Source: Candidatus Gastranaerophilales bacterium (GTDB lineage Bacteria; Cyanobacteriota; Vampirovibrionia; Gastranaerophilales; Gastranaerophilaceae). Taken from it: a DNA stretch of 44,386 nt. The notes under the pieces are model-generated. The model did not search any database. It had not been told where the DNA came from and was given only the letters and a program-made list of their open reading frames with translations. The first letter of the stretch is position 1; every line of letters starts with the position of its first letter. Where the stretch lies: the NCBI GenBank assembly GCA_944324865.1, contig CALUXW010000010.1:1-44386 (forward strand), in the 5' to 3' direction. This document shows positions 24,226 through 32,874 of the stretch, one piece after another. The position numbers were made by a program, and so were the translations under genes.

Positions 24226-24657
24226 TTACTTTAATATAGAAAGCACTGCTTGAGTTACATCAACTCCACCTGCAGTAACAAAGTCTTTGTTTAATATTAC
24301 ATCAAGTTTCTTTTGAACTCTGACGGTTTCTGCAGCAGTTTTTATTTTATTACTTAAATCTTGCTCATATCTCTTACGTGTAGCAAGATAATCTTTTTGT
24401 CTTTTTTCAATCTCTGCAAGTGCAGCTTTTCTTATACTTGCTTTTTGGGCTGCAGTTTTTGCATTGGTTACTTCTTTATCTTTTTGAGCGGTGTATGTTT
24501 TTATTGAATTTACTTTATTGTTTAAATTATTTGTGTATTTTTTTGCTAAAGAATAATTACTTGAAACTACATCATAATTAATATAACCGATTCCTGCAGC
24601 ATTTGATGCCATTGTAACACTAATAAAACATAAAATTGAAACTATTACTTTTTTCAT
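24226..24657 (-). CDS. OmpH/Skp-family periplasmic chaperone
   Basis: A 143-residue protein with a signal peptide (MKKVIVSILCFISVTMASNA), then IGYINYDVVSSNY, which matches the N-terminal strand of OmpH/Skp (IgyvD...), and a long Lys/Ala/Glu helix hairpin (about 40-120; QKDYLATRKRYEQDL). The C-terminal strand region (VTQAVLSIL) completes the fold. Members bind unfolded outer-membrane proteins in the periplasm as trimers. It lies between thrB (24 nt) and mnmG (3 nt) in one leftward run. AAGGAGA precedes the ATG. The position next to housekeeping genes rather than bamA is unusual. Confidence 0.85.
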   Translation of the reverse strand: MKKVIVSILCFISVTMASNAAGIGYINYDVVSSNYSLAKKYTNNLNNKVNSIKTYTAQKDKEVTNAKTAAQKASIRKAALAEIEKRQKDYLATRKRYEQDLSNKIKTAAETVRVQKKLDVILNKDFVTAGGVDVTQAVLSILK

Positions 24658-24681
24658 TATCTTCTCCTTTAAATTTATTTT

Positions 24682-25611
24682 TTAGAGTATTCTTTTTGCC
24701 CCTTCATTGTCAAGAGGTAAAGAGTGGAATTGAGTATTTACATTCATATCATTCCAAGTAGATGAAACAATTTCTTTTATTTCACCTATATTTGCACCAC
24801 ATGATACAACACCTATAGCAGGACCTGCCCCGCTTAAGAAACAACCCAAAACACCTTTTGTGTGTCTTAAGTTATCCATAATTGCAACAAGCCCCGGAAC
24901 AAGTTTTTTTCTATATGGTTGATGTATTCTATCTCGCATTGCAAGTTTTAATAATTCACTATCATGGGTATGCAGTGCTTCTATAAACATTGCACTGTGT
25001 CTAAGATTAAACGCTGCATCTTTTATTAAAACTTCTTTTGGTAAAACAGAACGTGAAATCTCTGTAGCAAGTTCATAATCAGGAATGCAAACCGTTATTT
25101 TCCAATCATCATACCATGGTAATTTACGGTAAACGACAGACCCATCCTCTTCCCAACTTGAAAGAGTAACCCCGCCTTTTATTGCAGGGGTAATATTATC
25201 AGGATGTCCTTCAATTTCTGTTGCAATCGAAAGTAGTACCGCTTCATCTGCCGGTTTTCTTAAAAGTTCATTTGCTGCCATTAGTCCGCCAACTATAACA
25301 GATGCCGATGAACCAAGACCACGAGCCACAGGGATTTGTGTTTTTATAGTTATTTTCATTTCATCCGGAGTTTGACCTATATAGCTGTATAAAAGCTCTA
25401 TGGCTTTATAAACTATATTATTTTTATCAGTAGGAATATTGGAAACACTTTCAGGATTTTTTTCATCAATTATATTTATTTCAATCCCTGAGCCCGGCAA
25501 TACTGTTTCTTCTACAATAACAGTATTGTATATAGGTAAGGCAAGACCTAAGCAATCAAAACCACATCCCAGATTTGCCATTGTAGCAGGAACTTGAATA
25601 GCAACTTTCAT
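24682..25611 (-). CDS. thrB: Homoserine kinase (GHMP family)
   Basis: ThrB phosphorylates homoserine on the route to threonine. The 309-residue protein has the GHMP kinase layout: substrate region PATMANLGCGFDCLG (about 7-21), ATP loop PVARGLGSSAS (near 92-102), and the C-terminal LSGAGPAIG (near 265). The ATG at 25611 is chosen: it is preceded by GAGG formed by the last codons of dnaN, and MKVAIQVPAT is the family start. An earlier in-frame ATG (25644) lies inside dnaN and is rejected. Start and dnaN stop are 2 nt apart, so translation is coupled. thrA and thrC are not in the window. Confidence 0.95.
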   Translation of the reverse strand: MKVAIQVPATMANLGCGFDCLGLALPIYNTVIVEETVLPGSGIEINIIDEKNPESVSNIPTDKNNIVYKAIELLYSYIGQTPDEMKITIKTQIPVARGLGSSASVIVGGLMAANELLRKPADEAVLLSIATEIEGHPDNITPAIKGGVTLSSWEEDGSVVYRKLPWYDDWKITVCIPDYELATEISRSVLPKEVLIKDAAFNLRHSAMFIEALHTHDSELLKLAMRDRIHQPYRKKLVPGLVAIMDNLRHTKGVLGCFLSGAGPAIGVVSCGANIGEIKEIVSSTWNDMNVNTQFHSLPLDNEGAKRIL

Positions 25612-25613
25612 AT

Positions 25614-26744
25614 TTACCTCAATTGTACCGGCATAATTAAACAAACATAAGATTCGTCGCCGTTATTATTTTCATCTGCAGGTTTAAACAAAGTAGCACT
25701 AAGACTTGTAGCAATTTCTATTTTAACCTTTTTTGTATCCATATTTTTTAAACTGTCTAAAACATATTTATAGTTAAAAGCAATATCTATTTCATTAAAA
25801 TTACTGCAGATGTCAATAAAGTCTTTACCTGAACCCATTTCCGGTGAATCCGTACTTAATTCAAGTGTTTTTTCTTTAAACGAAAATTTAATCCTGTTTG
25901 TGCGTTCATTTACCATAACGCAAACTCTTTCAATTACACCAATTAATTCTTCTCTATCAATATATACAATTTTTTCATTACCTTCAGGGATTAGTTGTCT
26001 GTATTTTGGGTAAGTTCCATTAATAAGCTTGGATTGAAAAACCACATTTTCAAAAACAAAACATATTTTTGCTTTTTTTAGTTTTATTACAATCTTTTCA
26101 TCTTCAACTATAGATGCAATTCTTATAAGCTCTTGTGTTGTTCTTGCAGGTACTATAAAAATAGCACTGTCGTTTTTTGAATTTATTGCTTTAGATGCTC
26201 TTGTCATGCGATTTCCGTCTGTTGCAACAAATTCAATTGTGTTTGAATCTATATTAAAACAAACACCAGATAAAATACTTGTGTTTTCATGCGTTGCCGT
26301 AGAAAATACAACCTGTTTTACACCTTTTATTAGCGTGTTTTTATCAATTTCAAATGTTTTTTCATCTTCTTGTGAGTCATCAAAAACTTGTGGAAATTCA
26401 TTTCCACTAATTCCTATTAATTCAAATTTTGCCTTGCCACTACTTATTGAAACAATGCTATTTTCAGGATTTAGGGATAGTTTTACAGGTTTATTATCTA
26501 ATTTCGAAACAATTTCCCCTAATCTTTTTGCACTTAGTGTGATTTTTCCTTCCTTTTCCACTTGTGCTTTTGCCGTAACACTTATCGACAAGCTTAAGTC
26601 TGTGGTGCTAAATTTAACCCTATCATTAGAAACTGTTTCAATTAATATATTTGATAACACAGGTTGAGAGCTTTTTTGTGCAGTTATTTTTTCTGCAATT
26701 TTTATACTATTTAAAAGTTCTTCTTTATATAAGACTATTTCCAT
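25614..26744 (-). CDS. dnaN: DNA polymerase III beta sliding clamp
   Basis: The ring-shaped processivity clamp, 376 residues, with three copies of the clamp fold. Recognisable pieces are MEIVLYKEELL at the start, FSTDLSLSI (near 50), EFVATDGNRMTRA (near 170), PEGNEKIV (near 235), DSPEMGSG (near 295) and the C-terminal LIMPVQLR, the usual MPxR-type end. The ATG at 26744 is preferred over one 4 codons earlier because GGGGAAG lies just before it and the family starts there. It heads the dnaN-thrB-ompH-mnmG run. dnaA and recF are not next to it, and no DnaA boxes (TTATCCACA) were seen nearby. Confidence 0.96.
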   Translation of the reverse strand: MEIVLYKEELLNSIKIAEKITAQKSSQPVLSNILIETVSNDRVKFSTTDLSLSISVTAKAQVEKEGKITLSAKRLGEIVSKLDNKPVKLSLNPENSIVSISSGKAKFELIGISGNEFPQVFDDSQEDEKTFEIDKNTLIKGVKQVVFSTATHENTSILSGVCFNIDSNTIEFVATDGNRMTRASKAINSKNDSAIFIVPARTTQELIRIASIVEDEKIVIKLKKAKICFVFENVVFQSKLINGTYPKYRQLIPEGNEKIVYIDREELIGVIERVCVMVNERTNRIKFSFKEKTLELSTDSPEMGSGKDFIDICSNFNEIDIAFNYKYVLDSLKNMDTKKVKIEIATSLSATLFKPADENNNGDESYVCLIMPVQLR

Positions 26745-26856
26745 TTTCTTCCCCATTTATTTTTATATTAATTATATTATAAAAAAATAATAATACATAA
26801 TAATACAAAAACTTCTGTGCAAAACTCTTAAAAGTATTGATTTTATCGAAAATTTG

Positions 26857-26888
26857 CCTGTGCAAAACTTTTGACACTTTTGCACAGG
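26857..26888. repeat. Nested inverted repeats with TGTGCAAAA motif
   Basis: A perfect 11-bp inverted repeat CCTGTGCAAAA/TTTTGCACAGG (26857-26867 and 26878-26888) has a 10-nt loop. A second pair TTGCCTGT/ACAGGCAA (26854-26861 and 26894-26901) encloses it, so two alternative hairpins compete. A further direct copy of CTGTGCAAAACT lies at 26815-26826. The repeats sit between dnaN and comFC, with the outer arm in the last codons of comFC. It may act as a comFC terminator (the minus-strand tail CAAATTTT is weak) or as a protein-binding site upstream of dnaN. Confidence 0.7.
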
Positions 26889-26890
26889 TT

Positions 26891-27550
26891 TTAACAGGCA
26901 AGAGTAAAGCAAACTATATTATTGTAACCATGTTCTTTTAAGCTTGAAATTACCTCAAATAATGTTGCACAAGTGGTTACAATATCATCAATAAGTATTA
27001 AAGTCTTGTCTTGAGAGCGATTTGGATATATTTTAAACGCCCCACGAACATTTTTTGCTTTTTCATTTGCTCTTACTTTGTATTGAGGAAGCGTGTTTTT
27101 AACCTTTTTAATTATTTTAAAATCGGTCTTAATTCCACTTAATTTAGAAAATTCTTTTGAAATCAACTCTGTATGGCAATATCCACGTTCCAAAATTCTC
27201 AAAGGGTGGCTTGGAACGCATAATATAATTGAATTTTTTGGATTTAAATCTAAATTATTTTGTTTGCAAACTTTTTTAAAATAATCATAAAGCAACGCAG
27301 CGCAAGGAATTGCAGCATTTTTTCTTCTGTTAAACTTAAAATTTCTAATTAATATTTTAATATTTTCATCATATTTAAAAGCACAAAAGATATTAACACC
27401 CTCAATTATTTTTTGTGCAAAAGGAGAGAGGTTATGAACATTTTTTAAACAGTTTTTGCACAGAAATTCATTAGTTTTTGAACAGCCACAGACAACGCAT
27501 TTTTGTTTATAAATTAAATCTGTGAACTGTTCAAAAAAAGCTCTTAACAT
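26891..27550 (-). CDS. comFC: ComFC-like phosphoribosyltransferase-domain protein
   Basis: A 219-residue member of the ComF family linked to DNA uptake in competent bacteria. It has an N-terminal zinc finger (Cys18-x-x-Cys21 and Cys31-x-x-Cys34) and a PRTase-type domain ending in the PRPP loop ILIDDIVTTCATL (near 190-202), with RGYCHTELI near 137-145. Length is normal. The start overlaps the thiG stop by one base (TAATG), so translation is probably coupled. Together with the type IV pilus genes at 18070-20360 it makes natural transformation possible, but other competence genes are not in the window. Confidence 0.9.
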   Translation of the reverse strand: MLRAFFEQFTDLIYKQKCVVCGCSKTNEFLCKNCLKNVHNLSPFAQKIIEGVNIFCAFKYDENIKILIRNFKFNRRKNAAIPCAALLYDYFKKVCKQNNLDLNPKNSIILCVPSHPLRILERGYCHTELISKEFSKLSGIKTDFKIIKKVKNTLPQYKVRANEKAKNVRGAFKIYPNRSQDKTLILIDDIVTTCATLFEVISSLKEHGYNNIVCFTLAC

Positions 27551-28323
27551 TATTTTCCTATTATCCCTTCTAACGGTGAAGATGCACTAGCATAAGCCTT
27601 TTTAGGAATTCTACCTGCTTCGTAAGCAAATCTTCCTCCTAAAACTCCATATTTAAAAGCTTCTGCCATTTTTACAGGGTCGTCAGCCTTTGCAATTGCT
27701 GTATTAATTAAACAAAAGTCAGCTCCTGCTTCCATTACAAGTGAGGCATCAGAAGGAACACCAATGCCGGCATCAACAACAACAGGAATATTTGATTGTT
27801 CTATAATAATTTTAATATTTTCAAGAGTTTTTACACCCAAGCCTGTGCCAATAGGACTTGCAAGAGGCATTACAGTTGCACACCCCACTTCTTCAAGTCT
27901 TTTTGCTAAAACAGGGTCTGCATTAATATATGGGAGTACTATAAAGCCTTCATCTACAAGTTTTTTTGCAGCTTCTAGAGTTGCAATCGGGTCAGGAAGA
28001 AGAAATTTTGAATCAGGAATAACTTCAAGTTTAATCCAATTATTTATTCCCATTGCACGCGAAAGTCTTGCAACACGAACAGCTTCATCCACCGTTGCGC
28101 ATCCTGCCGTATTAGGCAAAAGCCAATATTTATTAGTGTCTATGTAATCCATTAAGCCCACATGTCCTTGAGCATTATCGTTTACTCTTCTTATTGCAAC
28201 AGTTACAATTTCAGCCCCTGATGCAATATGCGCTTTTTGCATAATTTCAAAATCACTAAACTTACCTGTTCCAACCATTAAACGTGAACTAAATTCCTTA
28301 TCGGCAATTTTTATTTTATTCAT
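27550..28323 (-). CDS. thiG: Thiazole synthase
   Basis: ThiG forms the thiazole phosphate ring of thiamine from deoxyxylulose phosphate, dehydroglycine or iminoglycine and ThiS thiocarboxylate. The 257-residue TIM barrel carries the Schiff-base Lys98 (WIKLEV), the MVGTGKF start, VAIRRVN near 42-48 and the phosphate-binding [11 protein letters not shown] near 182-192. GGGAGG precedes the ATG at 5-6 nt. comFC overlaps its stop by one base. No ThiS, ThiH/ThiO or ThiF gene is in the window, and no TPP riboswitch is visible in the short divergent gap to gcvPB. Confidence 0.95.
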   Translation of the reverse strand: MNKIKIADKEFSSRLMVGTGKFSDFEIMQKAHIASGAEIVTVAIRRVNDNAQGHVGLMDYIDTNKYWLLPNTAGCATVDEAVRVARLSRAMGINNWIKLEVIPDSKFLLPDPIATLEAAKKLVDEGFIVLPYINADPVLAKRLEEVGCATVMPLASPIGTGLGVKTLENIKIIIEQSNIPVVVDAGIGVPSDASLVMEAGADFCLINTAIAKADDPVKMAEAFKYGVLGGRFAYEAGRIPKKAYASASSPLEGIIGK

Positions 28324-28383
28324 TTTTTATTCCTCCCGTCTTAATTTTAAGCCAAAAATAAAAATTTGTAGTAATATGGGTAT

Positions 28384-29799
28384 ATGAAAACAATATTTGA
28401 AAAAAATAAAAATTTACATTCAAAATCCTTTTTAGATAATGAAATCGAATTTAATAAAAGAAAAACACCTCTAAACTTGCCAGACACCACTGAATTAGAA
28501 GTAATGAGGCACTATAAAGAGCTTTCTGACAGAAATTTTTGTATAGAAAAAGGTTTTTACCCTCTTGGTTCTTGCACAATGAAATATAATCCCCGTGCAA
28601 ATGAAGTAGCTGCTAGACTTGAAGGATTTTTAAATCTTCATCCTCTGCAAAGCGATTGTGATTGTCAAGGTGCTCTTGAATTAATATATGATTTAGAAGA
28701 AGCATTAAAAATTATCACAGGGATGGATGCAATAACTTTACAACCATGCGCCGGAGCACATGGTGAATTTTGTGCAATGAATATTGTTAAAAAATATTTT
28801 GAAAATGACAAAAAAAGAAAAAAAGTTATTATTCCTGACAATGCTCATGGAACAAATCCAATGAGTGCAAAAATGAATGGTTTTGATTGTATTGAAATTA
28901 AGTCTGATAAAAATGGTGAAGTAGATTTTGAAGAATTAAAATTATTAGTTAATAATTATGGTGAAGAAATTGCTGCCATTATGATGACAAACCCTAATAC
29001 TCTAGGACTTTTTGATAAAAATATTTTGAAAATTTCAGAATTAATGCACAAAAATGGCTCACTTTTATACTACGACGGTGCAAATTTAAATGCCATAATG
29101 GGACATACCAACCCTCGCCTTATGGGATTTGATATTGTTCATCTTAATTTACATAAAACTTTTTCTACCCCACATGGTGGCGGTGGTCCTGGAGCAGGAC
29201 CTGTAGGAGTTATAAAAGAGCTTGAAAAGTACTTACCTGTTCCAACAATTAAATTTGACGGTCAAAAATATTACAGGAATTATGACAACCCTTATACAAT
29301 AGGAAAAATAAGTACATTCTATGGTAATTTTTCCGTATTTGTACGTGCTTATACGTATATATTAATGATGGGTAATAAATTAAAAAATGTGAGTTCAGAT
29401 GCAGTACTGGCTGCAAATTATATAAAAGAAAAACTTAAAAAATATTTTAAATTACCATATGAGCGCTCATGTATGCATGAATTTGTATTATCGGGCGATT
29501 TTCAAAAAGAAAAAGGTGTTTCAACGCTTATGATGGCAAAAAGACTTATGGATTCAAATTATCACCCTCCTACGGTATATTTTCCTCTTATTGTACACGA
29601 AGCTATGATGATAGAACCATGTGAAAGTGAGACAAAAGAAGTTTTGGATAATTTTATTCAAACAATGATTAATATAGCTAAAGAAGTTGAAAACAATCCT
29701 GAAAAATTTAGTGAGTATCCAATCTCAACCCCAGTACTAAAAGCAGATGAAACGCTTGCTGCAAGGCATTTAAATACTAAATATGAATTTAACAACTGA
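28384..29799 (+). CDS. gcvPB: Glycine dehydrogenase (decarboxylating) subunit 2
   Basis: The PLP-binding half of the two-subunit P-protein of the glycine cleavage system, 471 residues. PLP Lys258 lies in HLNLHKTFSTPH, followed by the glycine-rich loop GGGGPGAGPVG; FYPLGSCTMKYNP (near 60-72) is the family start signature. The partner subunit GcvPA and the T, H and L proteins are not in the window. No ribosome site precedes the ATG; a TAATAT at 28372-28377 is 6 nt upstream, so the mRNA may be leaderless. queA overlaps its end by 17 nt in the same direction. Confidence 0.95.
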   Translation: MKTIFEKNKNLHSKSFLDNEIEFNKRKTPLNLPDTTELEVMRHYKELSDRNFCIEKGFYPLGSCTMKYNPRANEVAARLEGFLNLHPLQSDCDCQGALELIYDLEEALKIITGMDAITLQPCAGAHGEFCAMNIVKKYFENDKKRKKVIIPDNAHGTNPMSAKMNGFDCIEIKSDKNGEVDFEELKLLVNNYGEEIAAIMMTNPNTLGLFDKNILKISELMHKNGSLLYYDGANLNAIMGHTNPRLMGFDIVHLNLHKTFSTPHGGGGPGAGPVGVIKELEKYLPVPTIKFDGQKYYRNYDNPYTIGKISTFYGNFSVFVRAYTYILMMGNKLKNVSSDAVLAANYIKEKLKKYFKLPYERSCMHEFVLSGDFQKEKGVSTLMMAKRLMDSNYHPPTVYFPLIVHEAMMIEPCESETKEVLDNFIQTMINIAKEVENNPEKFSEYPISTPVLKADETLAARHLNTKYEFNN

Positions 29800-30832
29800 A
29801 GATTTTAATTATAACTTACCAAAAGAACTTATTGCGCAATATCCGCTAAAAAAGCGAGAAAATGCACGCATGATGGTACTTGATAGAAAAAATCAAACAA
29901 TAAAACACAAACATTTTTATAATATTGTTGATTTGCTAAATGCTAACGATGTACTTGTTTTAAATAATACAAAAGTTTTTCCTGCACGATTAACAGCAAA
30001 ACGCAAAAGTGGTGGTGAAGTTGAAGTTTTTTTACTTAATCCTTTTTCTAAAAAAAACACTTGGTTTTGCTTGATGAAACGTTCAAAAAGAGTAAAAGAA
30101 GGTGAAGAACTTTTTGTAAATGACGATTTTAAAATAAAAATTATTAAAAAAAATACAGACGAAGTTTCCGAAGGAGAGCTGCCAAAAAACCTTGTAGAGC
30201 TTGAATTTTCAGGTGATGATATATATGAGGTTTTAAATAAATATGGCTCAATCCCACTCCCTCCTTATATTTCAAGGCAAACAAACAATGAAGATAAACA
30301 AAATTATCAAACAGTTTTTGCTAAAAACACAGGTTCTGCTGCAGCACCTACAGCGGGGCTGCATTTTAGCAAAGACATTCTAAAAGAAATTGAAAATAAA
30401 GGAGTAAAAATCGTTTATATCACCTTAAATGTGGGACTAGGAACATTTTTACCCGTTAAAAATCAAGATTTTACAAAACACAAAATGCATTTTGAAAGTT
30501 TTATAATCCCCGATGAAACAGCTTGTGTAATTAATAATGCAAAAGGTTCGGTTGTTGCAGTTGGGACAACAGTTTTAAGGACCCTTGAAGCGACATATCA
30601 AAAATATGGAAAAATTATTCCAACACAAGATAAAACAGACATTTTTATATATCCGCCATATAAAATAAAGTCAATTGACAAACTTATAACAAATTTTCAT
30701 TTGCCAAAATCAACATTAATCATGCTGGTTAGTGCTTTTGCAGGAAAGGATTTTATTTTTAAAGCTTATAAAGAGGCTGTTCTTGAAAAATATAGATTTT
30801 TCAGCTATGGCGATTGCATGTTTATTAATTAG
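29783..30832 (+). CDS. queA: S-adenosylmethionine:tRNA ribosyltransferase-isomerase
   Basis: QueA transfers and isomerises the ribose of SAM to 7-aminomethyl-7-deazaguanine in tRNA, giving epoxyqueuosine. The 349-residue protein shows the family motifs YNLPKELIAQYP (10-21), NNTKVFPARL (near 54-63), GSIPLPPYI (near 155), GSAAAPTAGLHF (near 183-194) and YGDCMFI at the end. Length is normal. It overlaps gcvPB by 17 nt and has no clear ribosome site, so it is probably translated by coupling. The only other gene here able to feed queuosine synthesis is folE2 at 33203. The end overlaps the response regulator gene on the other strand by 8 nt. Confidence 0.96.
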   Translation: MNLTTEDFNYNLPKELIAQYPLKKRENARMMVLDRKNQTIKHKHFYNIVDLLNANDVLVLNNTKVFPARLTAKRKSGGEVEVFLLNPFSKKNTWFCLMKRSKRVKEGEELFVNDDFKIKIIKKNTDEVSEGELPKNLVELEFSGDDIYEVLNKYGSIPLPPYISRQTNNEDKQNYQTVFAKNTGSAAAPTAGLHFSKDILKEIENKGVKIVYITLNVGLGTFLPVKNQDFTKHKMHFESFIIPDETACVINNAKGSVVAVGTTVLRTLEATYQKYGKIIPTQDKTDIFIYPPYKIKSIDKLITNFHLPKSTLIMLVSAFAGKDFIFKAYKEAVLEKYRFFSYGDCMFIN

Positions 30833-31427
30833 TGCTTACATATTTAATTAGCTCATCTTGCCACCCGGTATCTTTTTGTAAAAATATATTTGCACCGCGA
30901 TTTAAACATTTCACCTTATGTTCACCTTTAGAAGATGCTGTTATAACAATAATTTTTGTTTTTAACCCTTTTTGAACAATTATTTTTTTTGTTTCATCCA
31001 AAAGCAAAAAACCTTCCCGCTCTGTTGATACAAATAAATCCATTACAACAAAATCATAAACATCTTTTCTAATAAGTTTTGCAGCACTATAAATATCTTT
31101 TGCAGTATCTACCATAAAACCGATTTTTTGAAAAAGAATTTTTAATTGGTAAGTTACAACCCCTATATCATCAACCACAAGAATTTTTCTTTTATCGCCA
31201 AAACCCGCCATTGCCATATCTTTTTGCCACTGTTCATCACTATAATCATCTTGATTTGAATCATGTGGAACAATATCCAGTGATTCGGCATCGCTCAATT
31301 TTTTTTCAATAACACAAAGTGCAAGTCTTATTGTTTCATCGGTCAATTTTTCAGGTTTTTCCGTTTGTGCAATTTTATAAATTAAATCAATCGTATCTTT
31401 ACTTATTGAAACATTTTCTTCACTCAT
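30825..31427 (-). CDS. CheY-like receiver protein with helical N-terminal extension
   Basis: A 200-residue protein with a receiver domain at about 79-198: acidic pair Asp86-Asp87 (ILVVDD), phospho-acceptor Asp130 (VVMDLF), Thr153 (VITAS) and Lys175 (LQKD). All residues needed for phosphorylation signalling are present. The first 75 residues are acidic, predicted helical, with an aromatic/acidic segment (SDEQWQKDM); this extension is not typical of CheY. No output domain follows. It overlaps fliN by 8 nt and is the third gene of fliM-fliN, so it may act on the motor switch or chemotaxis. No histidine kinase or other che gene is in the window. Confidence 0.85.
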   Translation of the reverse strand: MSEENVSISKDTIDLIYKIAQTEKPEKLTDETIRLALCVIEKKLSDAESLDIVPHDSNQDDYSDEQWQKDMAMAGFGDKRKILVVDDIGVVTYQLKILFQKIGFMVDTAKDIYSAAKLIRKDVYDFVVMDLFVSTEREGFLLLDETKKIIVQKGLKTKIIVITASSKGEHKVKCLNRGANIFLQKDTGWQDELIKYVSTN

Positions 31428-31761
31428 GAATTTTTAAATCCTCATTTACAGTATCAGTTATTCTTAACCCAAAATTATCTTCTATAATAACTACCTCGCC
31501 CCTTCCTATTAATTTACCGTTTACCAATAAATCAATAGGTTCTGCGGTTTTATTTTCAAGTTCTATTATTGAACCCTTTGTCAGTTCGAGAATTTTTTTT
31601 ATACTCATATCACAAGAGCCCAAAATTGCACTTAATTCAAGTTCAACATCCATTAATAGCCCAAAAGTGCTACCGGTTTGATTTTCTTTTTCAACCTCTT
31701 GTGGACGTTCAACACTTTCAAATTTACTTAAATCAAGATTTTTTGGTTCTTTGTCTGACAT
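31420..31761 (-). CDS. fliN: Flagellar motor switch protein FliN
   Basis: A 113-residue C-ring protein. After a charged linker (about 1-28), the SpoA domain (about 30-108) shows the FliN pattern: LLMDVELELSAILG, IKKILELTKGSIIELE, then LLVNGKLIGRGEVVII. FliN with FliM and FliG forms the rotor switch and docks export complexes, including FliI-FliH. AAAGGAAT in the last fliM codons precedes the ATG; the gap to fliM is 2 nt, and the response regulator overlaps its end by 8 nt. Confidence 0.93.
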   Translation of the reverse strand: MSDKEPKNLDLSKFESVERPQEVEKENQTGSTFGLLMDVELELSAILGSCDMSIKKILELTKGSIIELENKTAEPIDLLVNGKLIGRGEVVIIEDNFGLRITDTVNEDLKIHE

Positions 31762-31763
31762 TT

Positions 31764-32768
31764 TTATTCCTTTGGTACATATCTTTGCGCAATTTTAACA
31801 CATATTTTGCCATCTTTTCTACCGGGCGAGGCAATAAATTTTTTCTTAGTATTAATCAATACGGACAATTTTTCATCAATTTTTTGGTCAAGTTTAATAA
31901 CGTCACCTTCTTTTAATTCCAAAACGTCATTAATTAAAATATTTGTAGTACCTAAAATAACACTTAAATCCAACAATGCCGGATTTATTTTTGTTAAAAT
32001 TTCATTTCTGCCGATTTCATTTGAAACAACATTTGTATGTTGAAAAATATATTGCGGAGTAAGCTTTTGAAGCACGGTTTCAAGCACAGGATAAGGGAAA
32101 CAAAGGTTTATTAATCCAAAATTTTTTGAACCAAGGCGAATTTCGAAAGAAATAAGGGCCACAATTTCTCCCGATGTAGTAATAGGTACAACATGGTAAC
32201 CATTATCAAGACTTGTAAACTCTGCTTTTACCGGTAAGACAGAGCACCATGAATTTTCAAGAGTTTTTATAATTTTTTCAATTATTTTTTTTGTGAGTGC
32301 TTCCTCAATTTGTGTTAGATCACGATTGAAATCGTGATTTGAACCATCTCCACCCAACATTCTGTCTAAAATAACTGTTAAAACCTCACTGCTTAAACCA
32401 AGAGAAATTTCACCGGACAAAGGGTTTAGTTTAAAAATACCGTTTTGAAAGTGTGAAGGCATAGAACAAACATATTCATCATAAGTTAATTGATCTACTG
32501 AAATGATATCCATTTCAACATCCATACGAAGATAGGTTGTCAAAGTAAGTGCTAATTGTCTTACAAAATCACGATGAATATCTTGTAATGCTCGCAAATG
32601 TTCTTTTGAAAATTTATCCGGCCTGCGGAAGTTGTAAAGTTTATAACCCTTTTTGAACTCTTCCGAGATTTCTTCTATAAGAGCAGATTCTTCTTCAAGC
32701 GCGGCTAAATCTTCCTGATTAAAATCAGAATTGTTTTCAAGCGGGTTGTTGCCTGTTTGGTTTTGCAC
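31764..32768 (-). CDS. fliM: Flagellar motor switch protein FliM
   Basis: A 334-residue switch protein. The N-terminal segment FNQEDLAALEE (16-26) is a variant of the LSQxEIDxLL motif that binds phosphorylated CheY. YNFRRPDKFSKE (45-56) and the middle CheC-like domain with LDRMLGGDG follow, and the C-terminal SpoA domain (about 255-330) interacts with FliN. Start is a GTG preceded by GGAGG at 4 nt. It heads fliM-fliN-regulator. The divergent gap (32769-32874) contains an inverted repeat (32828-32843) that lies near the expected promoters of both directions. fliG, fliF and filament genes are not in the window. Confidence 0.93.
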   Translation of the reverse strand: MQNQTGNNPLENNSDFNQEDLAALEEESALIEEISEEFKKGYKLYNFRRPDKFSKEHLRALQDIHRDFVRQLALTLTTYLRMDVEMDIISVDQLTYDEYVCSMPSHFQNGIFKLNPLSGEISLGLSSEVLTVILDRMLGGDGSNHDFNRDLTQIEEALTKKIIEKIIKTLENSWCSVLPVKAEFTSLDNGYHVVPITTSGEIVALISFEIRLGSKNFGLINLCFPYPVLETVLQKLTPQYIFQHTNVVSNEIGRNEILTKINPALLDLSVILGTTNILINDVLELKEGDVIKLDQKIDEKLSVLINTKKKFIASPGRKDGKICVKIAQRYVPKE

Positions 32769-32818
32769 TCATCCTCCGACAATAACATTACAGCATTTAT
32801 ATATTACTATTATAGAGC

Positions 32819-32847
32819 TTGTTTGTCTATCATGCGTATGATATACT
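32819..32847 (+). promoter_or_regulatory. Promoter with embedded operator-like palindrome
   Basis: TTGTTT (32819-32824), 17-nt spacer, TATACT (32842-32847) for the gene at 32875. The spacer and -10 box contain the inverted repeat TATCAT-GCGT-ATGATA (32828-32843), a plausible repressor or activator site. It lies between this gene and the divergent fliM operon and could serve both. Confidence 0.55.
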
Positions 32848-32874
32848 TTTTTTGTATTTTTAAACAGGAGAGTT

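Noticed and set aside
25612..25644. Longer thrB starting inside dnaN
   Set aside because: The extra residues are not family-like, and a GAGG site fits the ATG at 25611.
26757..26890. Replication origin next to dnaN
   Set aside because: No DnaA boxes (TTATCCACA or near variants) and no dnaA gene were seen; the TGTGCAAAA repeats alone are not enough.
28324..28383. Glycine or TPP riboswitch between thiG and gcvPB
   Set aside because: The gap is only 60 nt, shows no conserved riboswitch core, and is taken up by a ribosome site and promoter-like sequence.
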